From contig NZ_CP031747.1 of the NCBI RefSeq assembly GCF_005311025.1, forward strand, positions 744,001-808,000: DNA of 64,000 bases, written 5' to 3'. Below the pieces are notes generated by a model. That model saw nothing but the letters and a program-made list of their open reading frames with translations, was not told the origin of the DNA and made no database searches. The DNA is from Alcaligenes faecalis. Lineage in GTDB: Bacteria; Pseudomonadota; Gammaproteobacteria; Burkholderiales; Burkholderiaceae_B. Positions within the stretch are counted from its first letter, which is position 1; the number at the start of each line of letters is the position of its first letter. The position numbers and the translations under genes are program-made. This document shows positions 1 to 8,638 of the stretch, piece by piece.

Positions 1-1157
1 GCTTGCTGGAGGCTGCCCGCATTATGGGTGAATCGGGCCGTAGCGTATTTTTCCGGGTCGTGTTGCCTATGGCCCGCCCCGCGATTGCAGTGGGTGTCAG
101 CCTGGCTTTGCTGGAAACGCTGAACGATATTGGTGCTTCCGAGTTTCTGGGCGTGCAGACCCTGACGGTATCTATTTACACCACCTGGGTAACGCGCTCG
201 GATTTGGCGGGTGCCGCGCAAATTGCTGTTTCCATGCTCTGTCTGGTGGCGGCGTTGATCAGCATCGAGCGTTATGGTCGCCGCCGCCAAGCCTATTCCA
301 GTAATCAGCGTTCCGAACCCATTCGACCTACCCGGTTGAAAGGCTCCGCTGCCTGTATCGCCATTGCTTTGGGTGTAGCGCCCGTGCTGGTGGGCTTTGT
401 GGCCCCATCCCTGTATTTGTTGAATGAGACCCTCAAGCATGTGAGCTTGGCGGGCGGTGTGTCGGCGCAATTGCTGAGCAGCGCCTGGAACACCTTGTAT
501 ATCGCAGCGCTGGCCACTATCGCGACCCTATCTTGTGGCTTGGTCGTCGCCTGGGCTGCTCGGGCAGTACGTTCGGGACGCAAACCGCGTCTGGCCCGTT
601 TTCTGGCAGGTGTCAGCAGTCTGGGATACGCCATTCCGGGAACCGTACTGGCGATTGGGCTGTTGACGCCCCTCGTCATGTTTGACTCTTTCTACAATCA
701 AGTCATGTCCTGGTTTGGTGTTTCGGCGACGGGTTTGTTGTTGATGGGTTCAACGCTGGCTTTGGTTTTGGCCTATACCCTGCGCTTTCTGGCGATTTCG
801 GTTGGCGGTATTGAAGCCGGGCTGGCTCGAATCCCGGCATCGCTGGAGCAGGCTTCCCGTTTATTGGGTGAAACCCCGGCGGGGACGCTGAAACGTGTGC
901 ACTTGCCCTTGCTGCGCCCCGCCATGGGCGCGGCTGCTTTGCTGATTTTTGTTGATGCCATGAAGGAGCTGCCTGCGACCTTGTTGCTGCGTCCGATGAA
1001 TTTCGAGACCTTGGCAACCTGGCTGTATGCGGAAGCGGCTCGTGGGACTTATGAGGAAGGCGCGGTTGCCGCCTTGGCCATTGTGCTGGCCGGTTTGATC
1101 CCCGTTATTTTATTGGCACGTACTCAATTGATGGCCTCTGGCCCACGCGCATCATGA
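1..1157 (+). CDS. Iron(III)-type ABC transporter permease, 5' partial
   Basis: Inner-membrane permease of a binding-protein-dependent importer, FbpB/AfuB type. The gene runs in from the left edge, so its start is outside the window; about 384 residues remain of a protein usually near 550. Two permease units are visible. The EAA loop of the first is at the very start (LEAARIMGES, then VVLPMARP). The second is complete, with its EAA loop near residue 280 (LEQASRLLGE, then HLPLLRP). Hydrophobic segments alternate with short loops throughout. The stop overlaps the start of the ATPase gene by 4 bases (ATGA), so the two are translationally coupled. Ferric iron is inferred from family resemblance; the binding-protein gene that would settle the substrate lies upstream, out of view. 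Confidence 0.85.
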   Translation, partial: LLEAARIMGESGRSVFFRVVLPMARPAIAVGVSLALLETLNDIGASEFLGVQTLTVSIYTTWVTRSDLAGAAQIAVSMLCLVAALISIERYGRRRQAYSSNQRSEPIRPTRLKGSAACIAIALGVAPVLVGFVAPSLYLLNETLKHVSLAGGVSAQLLSSAWNTLYIAALATIATLSCGLVVAWAARAVRSGRKPRLARFLAGVSSLGYAIPGTVLAIGLLTPLVMFDSFYNQVMSWFGVSATGLLLMGSTLALVLAYTLRFLAISVGGIEAGLARIPASLEQASRLLGETPAGTLKRVHLPLLRPAMGAAALLIFVDAMKELPATLLLRPMNFETLATWLYAEAARGTYEEGAVAALAIVLAGLIPVILLARTQLMASGPRAS

Positions 1158-1936
1158 ACGATTTTCTGGATTTGCAGGCGATTACCCTGTCCTACGAAAC
1201 GTCTGAAGGTTTTCGGCCGGTTGTTGACCAGCTCAGCCTGCATTTGCCCCAAGGGGAAATCGGCTGTCTGCTGGGGGCCTCGGGCTGTGGCAAGACCACG
1301 GTCTTGCGGGCCATTGCCGGTTTCGAGCCTTTGCGTGCCGGACATATTCTGTTGAATGGCCGTGTCTTGTCGGCTGTGTCTCAGCAAGTGCCGCCGGAAG
1401 ACCGCCATGTGGGCATGATGTTCCAGGATTACGCCCTCTTTCCTCACCTGACGGTAGAAAAAAACGTGGCCTTTGGTCTGCGCAAATGGGATAAAGCCCA
1501 GCGTCAGGCCCGAGTACTGGAAATGCTGGAACTGGTCGATCTGGCCCGTTTGGCGCAGCGCTATCCGCATGAATTGTCGGGCGGCCAGCAGCAGCGCGTG
1601 GCTTTGGCACGCGCCTTGGCTCCCAAACCGTCTCTGCTGTTGCTGGATGAACCGTTTTCCAATCTGGATGTGGATACCCGCGAGCGCTTGGCGTTTGAGG
1701 TGCGCGACATTCTGAAAAGCGCAGGCATTACCGCGATTCTGGTCACCCACAATCAGGCTGAAGCCTTTGCGATTGCCGATCGTATTGGTGTGATGCAGGC
1801 TGGCAAGATCATCCAGTGGGATACGCCTTACAGCCTGCACCATCGTCCTGTGAATGACTTTGTGGCGGACTTCATCCGCCGCGAAGCCATCATGGCGCAA
1901 CGGGCCCAGGCCTTTTTGCGTGGCGAGCCTGCGTAG
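1154..1936 (+). CDS. ABC transporter ATP-binding protein (FbpC-like)
   Basis: Cytoplasmic ATPase that powers the permease encoded just upstream. In order along 260 residues: Walker A (GASGCGKT, 41-48), Q-loop Gln91, ABC signature LSGGQ (141-145), Walker B LLLLDEP (161-167) with catalytic Glu166, and the H-loop in LVTHNQ. The length is shorter than classical FbpC (about 350), so the C-terminal regulatory domain seen in many CUT1/FbpC ATPases is missing or minimal. The start is fixed by the 4-base overlap with the permease stop. Substrate is inferred to be ferric iron from the partner permease; other small ions carried by this family cannot be excluded. Confidence 0.88.
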   Translation: MNDFLDLQAITLSYETSEGFRPVVDQLSLHLPQGEIGCLLGASGCGKTTVLRAIAGFEPLRAGHILLNGRVLSAVSQQVPPEDRHVGMMFQDYALFPHLTVEKNVAFGLRKWDKAQRQARVLEMLELVDLARLAQRYPHELSGGQQQRVALARALAPKPSLLLLDEPFSNLDVDTRERLAFEVRDILKSAGITAILVTHNQAEAFAIADRIGVMQAGKIIQWDTPYSLHHRPVNDFVADFIRREAIMAQRAQAFLRGEPA

Positions 1937-2028
1937 TTGCAAGTACGACAGCTCTAGCGTGCCCCATGCTGCCATATTGGACTGATAGCTCTCGCTTTCT
2001 TCCGGGTGGACGGTGAACTGAGTGTCCT

Positions 2029-2790
2029 CTAAGCGCTGATGATGGAGGGCTTGATCAGCATCCAGACCGCCATCGCTACCATCATCAGGTTTTCAGTCAG
2101 AGAGACAAAGCCCAAGGGCACCTTGCTGTCACCACCTACGCAGGCGCATTTCAGTTCGCGCTTGTCGATATAGACCGCCTTGAACACTGACCAGGCACCG
2201 ATGCTGCCAATAAATAAGGCGATGGGCACAGACAGCCACATCAGGGCACCGGCCAGCATCAACACGCCTGCCACTGCTTCTCCAAAGGGGTACAGATAGG
2301 CGTAGCGCACCCATCGTTGGGCCAGCAAGTCGTAGTTCAGGAACATGGTGGCAAAGCCGTCCACATCTTTGAGCTTCTGCACGGCCAGTAAACACATGGC
2401 AATGGCAATAAACCATTCCAGCGCCTGGAGCAGGACAATCTGTCCGAATGCCGCCCAGGAAACAGCTAGCGCCATCAAGCCAGCCATCACAAACAAGGCG
2501 ATCACGGGCGTGTAGCTGACGGCATCCTTGTCCTTGACCTTCCCACCGAAATACTCGACCAGTTCGTCATAGCCCCCTATCCGTTTTCCATTGATAAAGG
2601 TCTGGGGGGTTGTGCTGACTTGATGCTTGGCCTTGAAAGCGTCAATCTCTTCGCGATTCCTGAGCCAGTGATCGTCCAGCTCGTAGCCTTTACGTTTGAG
2701 CAGTGCGCGTGCTTTAAGCCCGAAGGGACAGATATGTTCTGCCGTCACCATGCGGTAAAGCTCGGCGCGTTTGGCGGTGTGTGTAGCCAT
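2029..2790 (-). CDS. Glutaredoxin-domain protein fused to a MauE/DoxX-like membrane domain
   Basis: A 253-residue two-part protein. Residues about 10-80 form a glutaredoxin-like thioredoxin fold with the active-site motif CPFG (21-24) and the cis-proline stretch STTPQTFI. Residues about 90-250 hold four or so hydrophobic helices like MauE/DoxX family quinone- or thiol-linked membrane proteins. The ATG at 2790 was chosen because AAGGAG sits 7 bases upstream; the reading frame is open further upstream but the sequence there has no protein-like character. CPFG has one cysteine, as in monothiol glutaredoxins, so disulfide exchange would need glutathione or a partner. Likely role: passing electrons or thiols between cytoplasm and membrane. 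This role is inferred; no substrate is evident. Confidence 0.75.
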   Translation of the reverse strand: MATHTAKRAELYRMVTAEHICPFGLKARALLKRKGYELDDHWLRNREEIDAFKAKHQVSTTPQTFINGKRIGGYDELVEYFGGKVKDKDAVSYTPVIALFVMAGLMALAVSWAAFGQIVLLQALEWFIAIAMCLLAVQKLKDVDGFATMFLNYDLLAQRWVRYAYLYPFGEAVAGVLMLAGALMWLSVPIALFIGSIGAWSVFKAVYIDKRELKCACVGGDSKVPLGFVSLTENLMMVAMAVWMLIKPSIISA

Positions 2791-2855
2791 ATGCGACTCC
2801 TTTGACGTGATGCTGTTTGTCGGAAGCCCTCCCCTGACGCCATGCAAGCGTTTAT

Positions 2856-2879
2856 CTGACACCCTAAACCAGGTGTCAG
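2856..2879 (-). terminator. Hairpin downstream of the MFS gene
   Basis: Perfect 8-bp inverted repeat CTGACACC / GGTGTCAG with an 8-base loop, between the end of the MFS gene and the start of the glutaredoxin-like gene. No strong T-run follows on the minus strand, so it may be a weak terminator, an mRNA-stabilising hairpin or an operator. Confidence 0.4.
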
Positions 2880-2915
2880 GAAGTGTGAGTAAGCAGGTGT
2901 AGTGATTTAGTAGTG

Positions 2916-4121
2916 TTAGTGATCGATTGTTTTTGCCTGATCGTAAGGTCTCAGGGGCTGGGTGGCAGCACATCGCATGAAAATGGGCAGAACAAGGGCA
3001 ACAAACGCTGTCAGGAGCAGCAAGACATGAAGGTCTGGCACGGATACATCCAGAGTGCGGAGCAGTAGGGAGGGAATAGCCAGAGCAATAAAGCTGCCGA
3101 TGTGGTTGCCTGTGGTTTGCAAAGCCATGAAGCGGCCCCGCTGAGCTTGAGTGGGGTAGCTGGTACTGCGGGCGCTGGCGCAGACTAGACGGGTGTAGCT
3201 GCCCGTCATGAACAGAATCATGAATACGTGAGCTGTTCCCCACCCCAGGGCTAGCATGATCAAGGACAAGAGCAAGATCAACGTACCCAGATCAGAGATA
3301 CGGGTCTCGCCCCATTTTTTGATGCCCGTAGCGGATAGGCGGGAGGCGATCAAGGCGGCGACACCGCCCAACATGAAGATCACAGGCATTTGCTGTGCTT
3401 GAGTGTCGTAGCGTAGCGCCAAAACGGGGATCAGGACCGGGATCAGTAATAGTGAGCCTGCCTGCGCAATAGCCGGCAGGCTTAGCCAGCGCCAGGCCTC
3501 TTTACCTAGAGCCAGTGGTGAGGGTTGCGCTGCAACGAAAGGGTTGGAAGGCAGATAGCGATGAGCAATTGCGACGGCAAGCAGGCAGAGCACGGCCAGA
3601 GTCATCAAGGCGATACGCCAGCCCAGTTCTACGGCGATGAACAAGGTGACGGGCATTCCGGCGATACTGACCAAGGCAAAGGCGCTGACCACAATGGCAA
3701 TCGCGTCGGTACGCTGCTCGGCATTCATGCCATGCAGCAGTAAAGTCGTTGCGGCGCTCATCAAAAAACCACCTAGCAAACCAGCTCCCAGACGCAGCAA
3801 GATAAATAGCCCGAATTCGGAGCTGATTGCCCCCAAAGCGGTTAATACGGCCAAGAGAATCAGTGCCAGGAGCAGTAAAGGCTTTAGCGCCGCGCAGTGC
3901 ATCCAGCGTGAAGCCAGGACGCCCGATAAAGCGGCGCCGCCCATATAGGCGGAAGCGGCATAGCCGGCGTAGGTGGCAGGAACATCAAAGTCCACTGCCA
4001 TCCAGACAAACAAAGGCGTCAAGGCCATGAATTCCAGAGCATGAACAAACTGGATAAAAGACACGGCACGGGCACGCAGCCGGGGACGAAACACTTCAGA
4101 ATCAGACATGATGATACGCAT
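2916..4121 (-). CDS. MFS transporter
   Basis: About 400 residues, with some 12 hydrophobic segments, the usual size and pattern of a major facilitator superfamily permease. The family motif between helices 2 and 3 is loose (ASRWMHCAAL instead of the classic GxLaDrxGrr), so subfamily and substrate are unclear. The ATG at 4121 is used; a second ATG lies at 4109 and neither has a strong ribosome-binding site. The gene is divergent from a LysR regulator, and the 90-bp gap holds a long inverted repeat, which suggests the regulator controls this transporter. A drug or metabolite exporter is the usual arrangement for such pairs. Confidence 0.8.
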   Translation of the reverse strand: MRIIMSDSEVFRPRLRARAVSFIQFVHALEFMALTPLFVWMAVDFDVPATYAGYAASAYMGGAALSGVLASRWMHCAALKPLLLLALILLAVLTALGAISSEFGLFILLRLGAGLLGGFLMSAATTLLLHGMNAEQRTDAIAIVVSAFALVSIAGMPVTLFIAVELGWRIALMTLAVLCLLAVAIAHRYLPSNPFVAAQPSPLALGKEAWRWLSLPAIAQAGSLLLIPVLIPVLALRYDTQAQQMPVIFMLGGVAALIASRLSATGIKKWGETRISDLGTLILLLSLIMLALGWGTAHVFMILFMTGSYTRLVCASARSTSYPTQAQRGRFMALQTTGNHIGSFIALAIPSLLLRTLDVSVPDLHVLLLLTAFVALVLPIFMRCAATQPLRPYDQAKTIDH

Positions 4122-4151
4122 AAAGAAAGAGGCCTCTAGCCTAATTCTTCG

Positions 4152-4201
4152 CGGTTTTGATATGTAGTCTCTATAATTCGAATATTAAATTATCAAAACC
4201 G
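4152..4201. promoter_or_regulatory. Long inverted repeat between MFS and LysR genes (candidate LysR operator)
   Basis: Perfect 11-bp arms CGGTTTTGATA (4152-4162) and TATCAAAACCG (4191-4201), 28 bp apart, in the divergent intergenic region. An AT-rich stretch with TATAAT (4172-4177) and TTCGAA lies between the arms. Spacing and placement fit a regulator binding both arms to control both directions. Confidence 0.6.
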
Positions 4202-4211
4202 GGATAATTCC

Positions 4212-5141
4212 ATGACTCCTCAGCTGAATTTGAATGCCTTGCGGGTTTTTATCCAGGTAGCTGAAAGTGGCAGTTTTACGGCTGCAGCTCAGGTGCTGGA
4301 TTTGCCGACCTCCAATGTCAGCCGTTATGTGGCGCAACTGGAGCGGCAGATTGGTCAGCGCTTGCTGGAGCGCAGTTCCCGGCAACTGCGTTTGACCAGT
4401 GTGGGCCAGGGCTTGTTTGATACCGTTCAGCCCTGGTGGGGAGCCTTAAAGCAGGCTGAACAGGATTTGCTGGATCAACGCACCCGTTTGTCGGGACGCT
4501 TGCGGATTTGTATTCCATCCGAGGTGGGGCCGTTTCTATTGGCGGGTGTCCTGGCGGATTTTGCGGCCCAGCATCCGGATCTGGAACTGCATTGTCAAAC
4601 CAACCTGGAAGGCCCTGGTGTGCTGGCGCAGGATTTTGACCTGGCCTTATTGATGTGTCGGGGTGCTTTGCCAGACAGCAGCCTGGTGGTGCAGGAATTG
4701 TGTTCTTTTGATTGCCAGGTCGTGGCGGCACCTGCCTTGATCGAGCGGTACGGTATGCCCAGCAGCCTGGAAGAGTTGGAACAGTTGCCCTGCATTACGA
4801 CCGATACGGCTTTGGATGGCCAAGCCTGGCAGTTTGTCTTGCCCGATGGTCGCTTTCAAATTTTGAACGTCCCCAGCCGCTTTCGTGTGAATAGCGGTTT
4901 GCTGGCGGGAGCTGGCGCCGTCAAAGGGCTGGGTTTTGCGATTCTGGTGCGGCAGGGATGTGAGAAAGAGATCGCCCAAGGGCGTCTGATTGCCGTTCCC
5001 CTGCCCTTGCCGCCTGCCCCTTTGCGTCTGGTACTGGCGTATACGCATCGACGACACTTGTCGAACTCGGCACGTGCCTTGATCGAGCATCTGAAGGCCC
5101 AAGCTGATATCGGCACCTTGCCTGGATTAAACACCCATTAA
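4212..5141 (+). CDS. LysR-family transcriptional regulator
   Basis: A 309-residue LTTR. Residues 4-62 are the winged helix-turn-helix (NLNALRVFIQVAESGSF, then the recognition helix around LPTSNVSRYVAQLE). The rest is the two-lobed effector domain, beginning near LSGRLRICIPSEVGP at about residue 90. It most resembles the large LysR group that controls adjacent transporters or oxidoreductases. It is transcribed away from the MFS gene and probably regulates that gene and itself through the inverted repeat just upstream of its start. The effector is unknown. Confidence 0.88.
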   Translation: MTPQLNLNALRVFIQVAESGSFTAAAQVLDLPTSNVSRYVAQLERQIGQRLLERSSRQLRLTSVGQGLFDTVQPWWGALKQAEQDLLDQRTRLSGRLRICIPSEVGPFLLAGVLADFAAQHPDLELHCQTNLEGPGVLAQDFDLALLMCRGALPDSSLVVQELCSFDCQVVAAPALIERYGMPSSLEELEQLPCITTDTALDGQAWQFVLPDGRFQILNVPSRFRVNSGLLAGAGAVKGLGFAILVRQGCEKEIAQGRLIAVPLPLPPAPLRLVLAYTHRRHLSNSARALIEHLKAQADIGTLPGLNTH

Positions 5142-5197
5142 CTTGGGGGCCTTGTAGGGTTTGAGCTTGGGTCGTCGTTGCAGCAACCGACGCTATA

Positions 5198-5668
5198 TCA
5201 AGCAATGACGGCTGCTTTGACCATATCAATATGAGGAATGCCGTCCTCGTCGTAGGTCTCGCCCACAGGTTCAAAACCTAAAGAGCCGTAGAACTTCTGC
5301 AAATGCGCCTGTGCGCCAATGCGTATGCCTGCGCCAGGATAGTGAGCTTCCGTAAAGCGGATCGCTTCAGCCACTAGCGCGTAGCCGATTTTCAGGCTAC
5401 GGAACTTGGCCAAGGTCAGGACACGGCCAATGGAAGGCTCATCATATTTCAGGCCCGGTTCGACAACGCGAGCATAAGCAGCCAGCTCGCCGTCCTTGAG
5501 CACGGACAAATGCCAGGAATCCAGGTCCAGGCCGTCCACGTCTTGGTAGGCACACTCCTGCTCCACCACAAACACCGCCTCGCGAGCCTGGATGATTGTG
5601 TACATTTCCCGCGTGGACAGATCGTCCAACCGTTTCCATTGAAAAACCAGGTCCATCTTTACTTCCAT
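5198..5668 (-). CDS. elaA: GNAT N-acetyltransferase, ElaA-like
   Basis: A 156-residue acetyltransferase of the GNAT fold, close in length and sequence style to ElaA (about 150). The N-terminal half has LYTIIQARE-type wording (MYTIIQAREAVFVVEQ) and the CAYQDVDGLD stretch typical of this family. The acetyl-CoA loop region reads FRSLKIGYALV at about residues 103-113, a loose version of the Q/RxxGxG/A motif. The substrate of ElaA proteins is not firmly known. It is convergent with the LysR gene and separated from glnA by a strong terminator, so it is its own transcription unit. Confidence 0.8.
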   Translation of the reverse strand: MEVKMDLVFQWKRLDDLSTREMYTIIQAREAVFVVEQECAYQDVDGLDLDSWHLSVLKDGELAAYARVVEPGLKYDEPSIGRVLTLAKFRSLKIGYALVAEAIRFTEAHYPGAGIRIGAQAHLQKFYGSLGFEPVGETYDEDGIPHIDMVKAAVIA

Positions 5669-5717
5669 GACGATAAGGTTTGGGTGACTGCGTATGGTAA
5701 TCGTCCAAGGGCAGAAT

Positions 5718-5747
5718 AAAAAGAGCGGCCCGAAAGCCGCTCTTTTT
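5718..5747 (-). terminator. Intrinsic terminator after glnA
   Basis: A 12-bp perfect stem, AAAAAGAGCGGC / GCCGCTCTTTTT, with the 6-base loop CCGAAA. It has a U-run on either strand and lies 30 bp past the glnA stop in the direction of glnA transcription. Confidence 0.9.
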
Positions 5748-5779
5748 GATCGTACTGGCCAAAACCAGTGCCTTCGATC

Positions 5780-7192
5780 TTACAGGCTGTAGTACATGTC
5801 GAATTCGACCGGGTGCGGAACCATACGCAGACGGGTGATTTCGGCTTGTTTCAGCTCGATGAAGGCGTCCAGCATTTCATTGCTGAACACACCGCCACGG
5901 GTCAGGAATTCGCGATCTTTGTCCAGGGACTCGATCGCCTGTTCCAGCGACACGCAAACGGTTGGGATTTTTGCATCTTCTTCGGGTGGCAGATCGTACA
6001 AGTTCTTGTCGGCTGCATCGCCGGGGTGAATCTTGTTCTGCACACCGTCCAGACCGGCCATCATCAGGGCCGAGAAGGCCAGGTATGGGTTGGCCATTGG
6101 ATCGGGGAAGCGGGCTTCCACACGACGCGCCTTGGGGTTGCTGACGTAAGGAATGCGGATCGAGGCCGAGCGGTTACGGGCGGAGTACGCCAGTTTCACT
6201 GGGGCTTCAAAGTGCGGAACCAGACGCTTGTAGGAGTTGGTCGTGGGGTTGGTGATGGCGTTCAGGGCACGGGCGTGCTTGATGATGCCGCCAATGTAGA
6301 ACAGCGCGAACTCGGACAGACCAGCGTACTCGTTACCGGCAAACAGGTTCTGGCCGTCTTTCCAGATGGACTGGTGCACGTGCATGCCGGAACCGTTGTC
6401 GCCGACCACGGGCTTGGGCATGAATGTCGCCGTTTTGCCATAAACGTGAGCCACGTTATGGATGGTGTACTTCATGATCTGGTTCCAGTCCGCACGCTCG
6501 ACCAGAGTCGAGAAGCGCGTACCGATTTCCAGCTGGCCGGGAGCGGCCACTTCGTGGTGGTGGATTTCAACAGGAACGCCCTGCTGTTCCAGCAGCAAAC
6601 ACATTTCAGCGCGCAGATCGGCAAAGGAGTCTGTAGGCGAAACAGGAACGTAGCCGCCTTTGACGCCAGGACGGTGACCCAGGTTATTGCCATTGAGTTC
6701 CAGACCACGCGACCAGGGAGCTTCTTCAGAGCGAATCTTCACGAAGCTGCCCGACATGTCGTCGTTCCAGGTAATACCGTCGAACACGAAGAATTCCGGC
6801 TCGGGACCAAAGTACGCGGTATCGCCCAAACCGCTGGAGCGCAGGTAGGCTTCAGCACGCTTGGCCAGCGAACGTGGGTCGCGGTCGTAACCTTTCAGAT
6901 CGGAAGGCTCGACCACATCGCAGGTCAGAATCAGGGTGGGCTCTTCACGGAACGGGTCCATACGGGCGGTTTTGGCGTCCGGGATGAGCAACATGTCCGA
7001 GGCTTCGATTCCTTTCCAGCCAGGCAAGGAAGAGCCGTCAAAGGCGACACCAGACTCAAAGCGATCCTCGTCCACCGCGTGTGCGGGGGTGGTCAAGTGG
7101 TGCTCACGGCCCAGGGTATCGGTAAAGCGGAAATCGACAAACGTGATTTCGCGTTCGGCGATGATCTTCAGAACATCTTCGGGGGAGGACAT
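5780..7192 (-). CDS. glnA: Type I glutamine synthetase
   Basis: ATP-dependent synthesis of glutamine from glutamate and ammonia; forms a cytoplasmic dodecamer. It is 470 residues, as expected for GS-I beta. The N-terminal beta-grasp region contains the D-G-S-S-L-P-G-W signature (near residue 53). The ATP-binding signature [12 protein letters not shown] lies near 262, and the adenylylation site NLYDLPPEE has Tyr399. That tyrosine implies control by GlnE adenylylation, and the GlnB/NtrBC circuit is expected elsewhere. The ATG at 7192 follows a purine-rich stretch. The 5' region carries a sigma-54-like promoter and a perfect palindrome, consistent with nitrogen control. Confidence 0.97.
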   Translation of the reverse strand: MSSPEDVLKIIAEREITFVDFRFTDTLGREHHLTTPAHAVDEDRFESGVAFDGSSLPGWKGIEASDMLLIPDAKTARMDPFREEPTLILTCDVVEPSDLKGYDRDPRSLAKRAEAYLRSSGLGDTAYFGPEPEFFVFDGITWNDDMSGSFVKIRSEEAPWSRGLELNGNNLGHRPGVKGGYVPVSPTDSFADLRAEMCLLLEQQGVPVEIHHHEVAAPGQLEIGTRFSTLVERADWNQIMKYTIHNVAHVYGKTATFMPKPVVGDNGSGMHVHQSIWKDGQNLFAGNEYAGLSEFALFYIGGIIKHARALNAITNPTTNSYKRLVPHFEAPVKLAYSARNRSASIRIPYVSNPKARRVEARFPDPMANPYLAFSALMMAGLDGVQNKIHPGDAADKNLYDLPPEEDAKIPTVCVSLEQAIESLDKDREFLTRGGVFSNEMLDAFIELKQAEITRLRMVPHPVEFDMYYSL

Positions 7193-7339
7193 GGTTACTC
7201 CAGCGTCAATGACGTTAACAAAAAGTGAGGAGGAGTGGCGCGGATCATTGTGTAACCCACTACGGCAGGTCTTAATTACGTTTATCGGGATTGCCGCTGA
7301 ATCTGATCCAAACAGCGCAATACCGATAAAGTAGTTATG

Positions 7340-7354
7340 GCATAGGACTTACCA
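7340..7354 (-). promoter_or_regulatory. Candidate sigma-54 promoter of glnA
   Basis: On the minus strand TGG-TAAGTCCTAT-GC gives GG and GC exactly 10 bases apart, as in the -24/-12 consensus TGGCACG-N4-TTGC; other positions match only in part. It would start transcription near 7328, about 135 bases ahead of glnA. Confidence 0.45.
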
Positions 7355-7372
7355 GAAATTAATTGTAGAGCA

Positions 7373-7390
7373 ATTGTGCAGATGCACAAT
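7373..7390. promoter_or_regulatory. Palindrome upstream of glnA (candidate NtrC-type site)
   Basis: Perfect dyad ATTGTGCA-GA-TGCACAAT, 8-bp arms with a 2-bp spacer. The TGCAC core resembles NtrC half-sites. Its position about 50 bp above the predicted start is closer than usual for an enhancer. Confidence 0.45.
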
Positions 7391-7419
7391 AAAAAATGTC
7401 TTAAATAAACAATTAAATG

Positions 7420-8634
7420 TCAGGAACCTTCATCAGGAAGGAATGCTTCCTGTAAATCATTTAAGAATCGCCAGCCTAAATCGGTGGTTCGAATACGAAC
7501 CGGATCGGAAGCCAGCAAACCTTTCTCGATATTGCGCTTGATCACGGGCAGGATGTTCGCAAGGGGCACACCCGTGCGTTCCTGGAAGTACTGGGCGGGT
7601 ACGCCCTCTTTCAGGCGCAACACGTTCAGCATGAACTCAAAGGGCAAGTCTTTGGGTGTGACACGGGCATTGTGCGCATAGTGGCTGCCGTCGCGCTTGA
7701 TGGCGTTCTGCATCCATTGCGCCGGGCTGCGGGTGGTAGCAGTACGGATAATGCGGTCGTGAAAGGACAGCTTGCCGTGGGCTCCCGGGCCTATGCCGAT
7801 ATAGTCGCCAAATTCCCAGTAATTCAGATTGTGGCGGCTATGGCCACCGCGCTTGCTGTAGGCCGAGATCTCGTACTGGTTCCAGCCGCGGCTGGCGGTC
7901 AGCTCGATCAGGCGGTCCTGCATGGCGGCGCTGTCGTCGTCATTGGGCAAGACCGGCGGGTATTTCGCGAAGACGGTATTGGGTTCCAAGGTCAAATGGT
8001 AGAGCGACAAGTGCTCGGTCTCATAAGACATGGCCTGCAAAATGTCCTGCTCGGATTGCGCTGGGGTCTGGCCCGGCAAGGCGTACATGACGTCCAGGTT
8101 CACGCGGTCCACGGCTTTCATGGCGGCTTCAATAGCCTGTTGCGCTTGCTGGCTGTCATGAATGCGGCCCAGCGCTTTCAGGGCCTCATCGTTAAAGCTC
8201 TGAATGCCCAAAGAAATCCGGTTCACGCCACTGTGTGCAAAATCCATGAAGCGCGAGGCTTCGGAAGCTCCAGGATTGGCTTCCAGCGTAATTTCTGCGT
8301 CGGGCAGCAAGTTCAGGTGGGAACGCAGCAAGGCCAGCATGCGGTCCAGCGCCTGGGCTGACAGCAGACTGGGCGTGCCACCACCGATAAATACGGAAAT
8401 TACCTGCCTGCCCCAGACCAGCGGCAGGGTTTGCTCCAGATCAGCCTGCAAGGCGTCCAGATACTCGTTTTCGGGCAGTTCCGTTGGTGCTTCGTGTGAG
8501 TTGAAGTCACAGTATGGACATTTGCGCACGCACCAGGGCACGTGCACGTAGACGGACAAGGGCGGCAGGCTGGGCAGCAAGGTGGCCGGGCCGGAGCCAG
8601 GCCGGATGCGTACCTCGGGAGAGAAAACAGTCAT
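7420..8634 (-). CDS. hemW: Radical SAM protein HemW (heme chaperone)
   Basis: A 404-residue HemW, formerly annotated as oxygen-independent coproporphyrinogen III oxidase. The radical-SAM cluster motif CVRKCPYC has cysteines at 35, 39 and 42 (CxxxCxxC). The SAM-binding GGGTPS stretch follows near residue 97, and the HemN C-terminal domain fills the rest. It lacks the extra N-terminal residues of true HemN, which is why heme delivery rather than porphyrinogen oxidation is the better call. It lies 4 bp after rdgB on the same strand and is almost certainly co-transcribed with it. This gene pair is common in proteobacteria. Confidence 0.92.
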   Translation of the reverse strand: MTVFSPEVRIRPGSGPATLLPSLPPLSVYVHVPWCVRKCPYCDFNSHEAPTELPENEYLDALQADLEQTLPLVWGRQVISVFIGGGTPSLLSAQALDRMLALLRSHLNLLPDAEITLEANPGASEASRFMDFAHSGVNRISLGIQSFNDEALKALGRIHDSQQAQQAIEAAMKAVDRVNLDVMYALPGQTPAQSEQDILQAMSYETEHLSLYHLTLEPNTVFAKYPPVLPNDDDSAAMQDRLIELTASRGWNQYEISAYSKRGGHSRHNLNYWEFGDYIGIGPGAHGKLSFHDRIIRTATTRSPAQWMQNAIKRDGSHYAHNARVTPKDLPFEFMLNVLRLKEGVPAQYFQERTGVPLANILPVIKRNIEKGLLASDPVRIRTTDLGWRFLNDLQEAFLPDEGS

Positions 8635-8638
8635 GGTG

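Noticed and set aside
5768-7228. 486-codon open frame on the plus strand opposite glnA
   Set aside because: It mirrors glnA over its whole length and has low-complexity, His/Gln/Val-rich wording without any family motif. glnA is certain.
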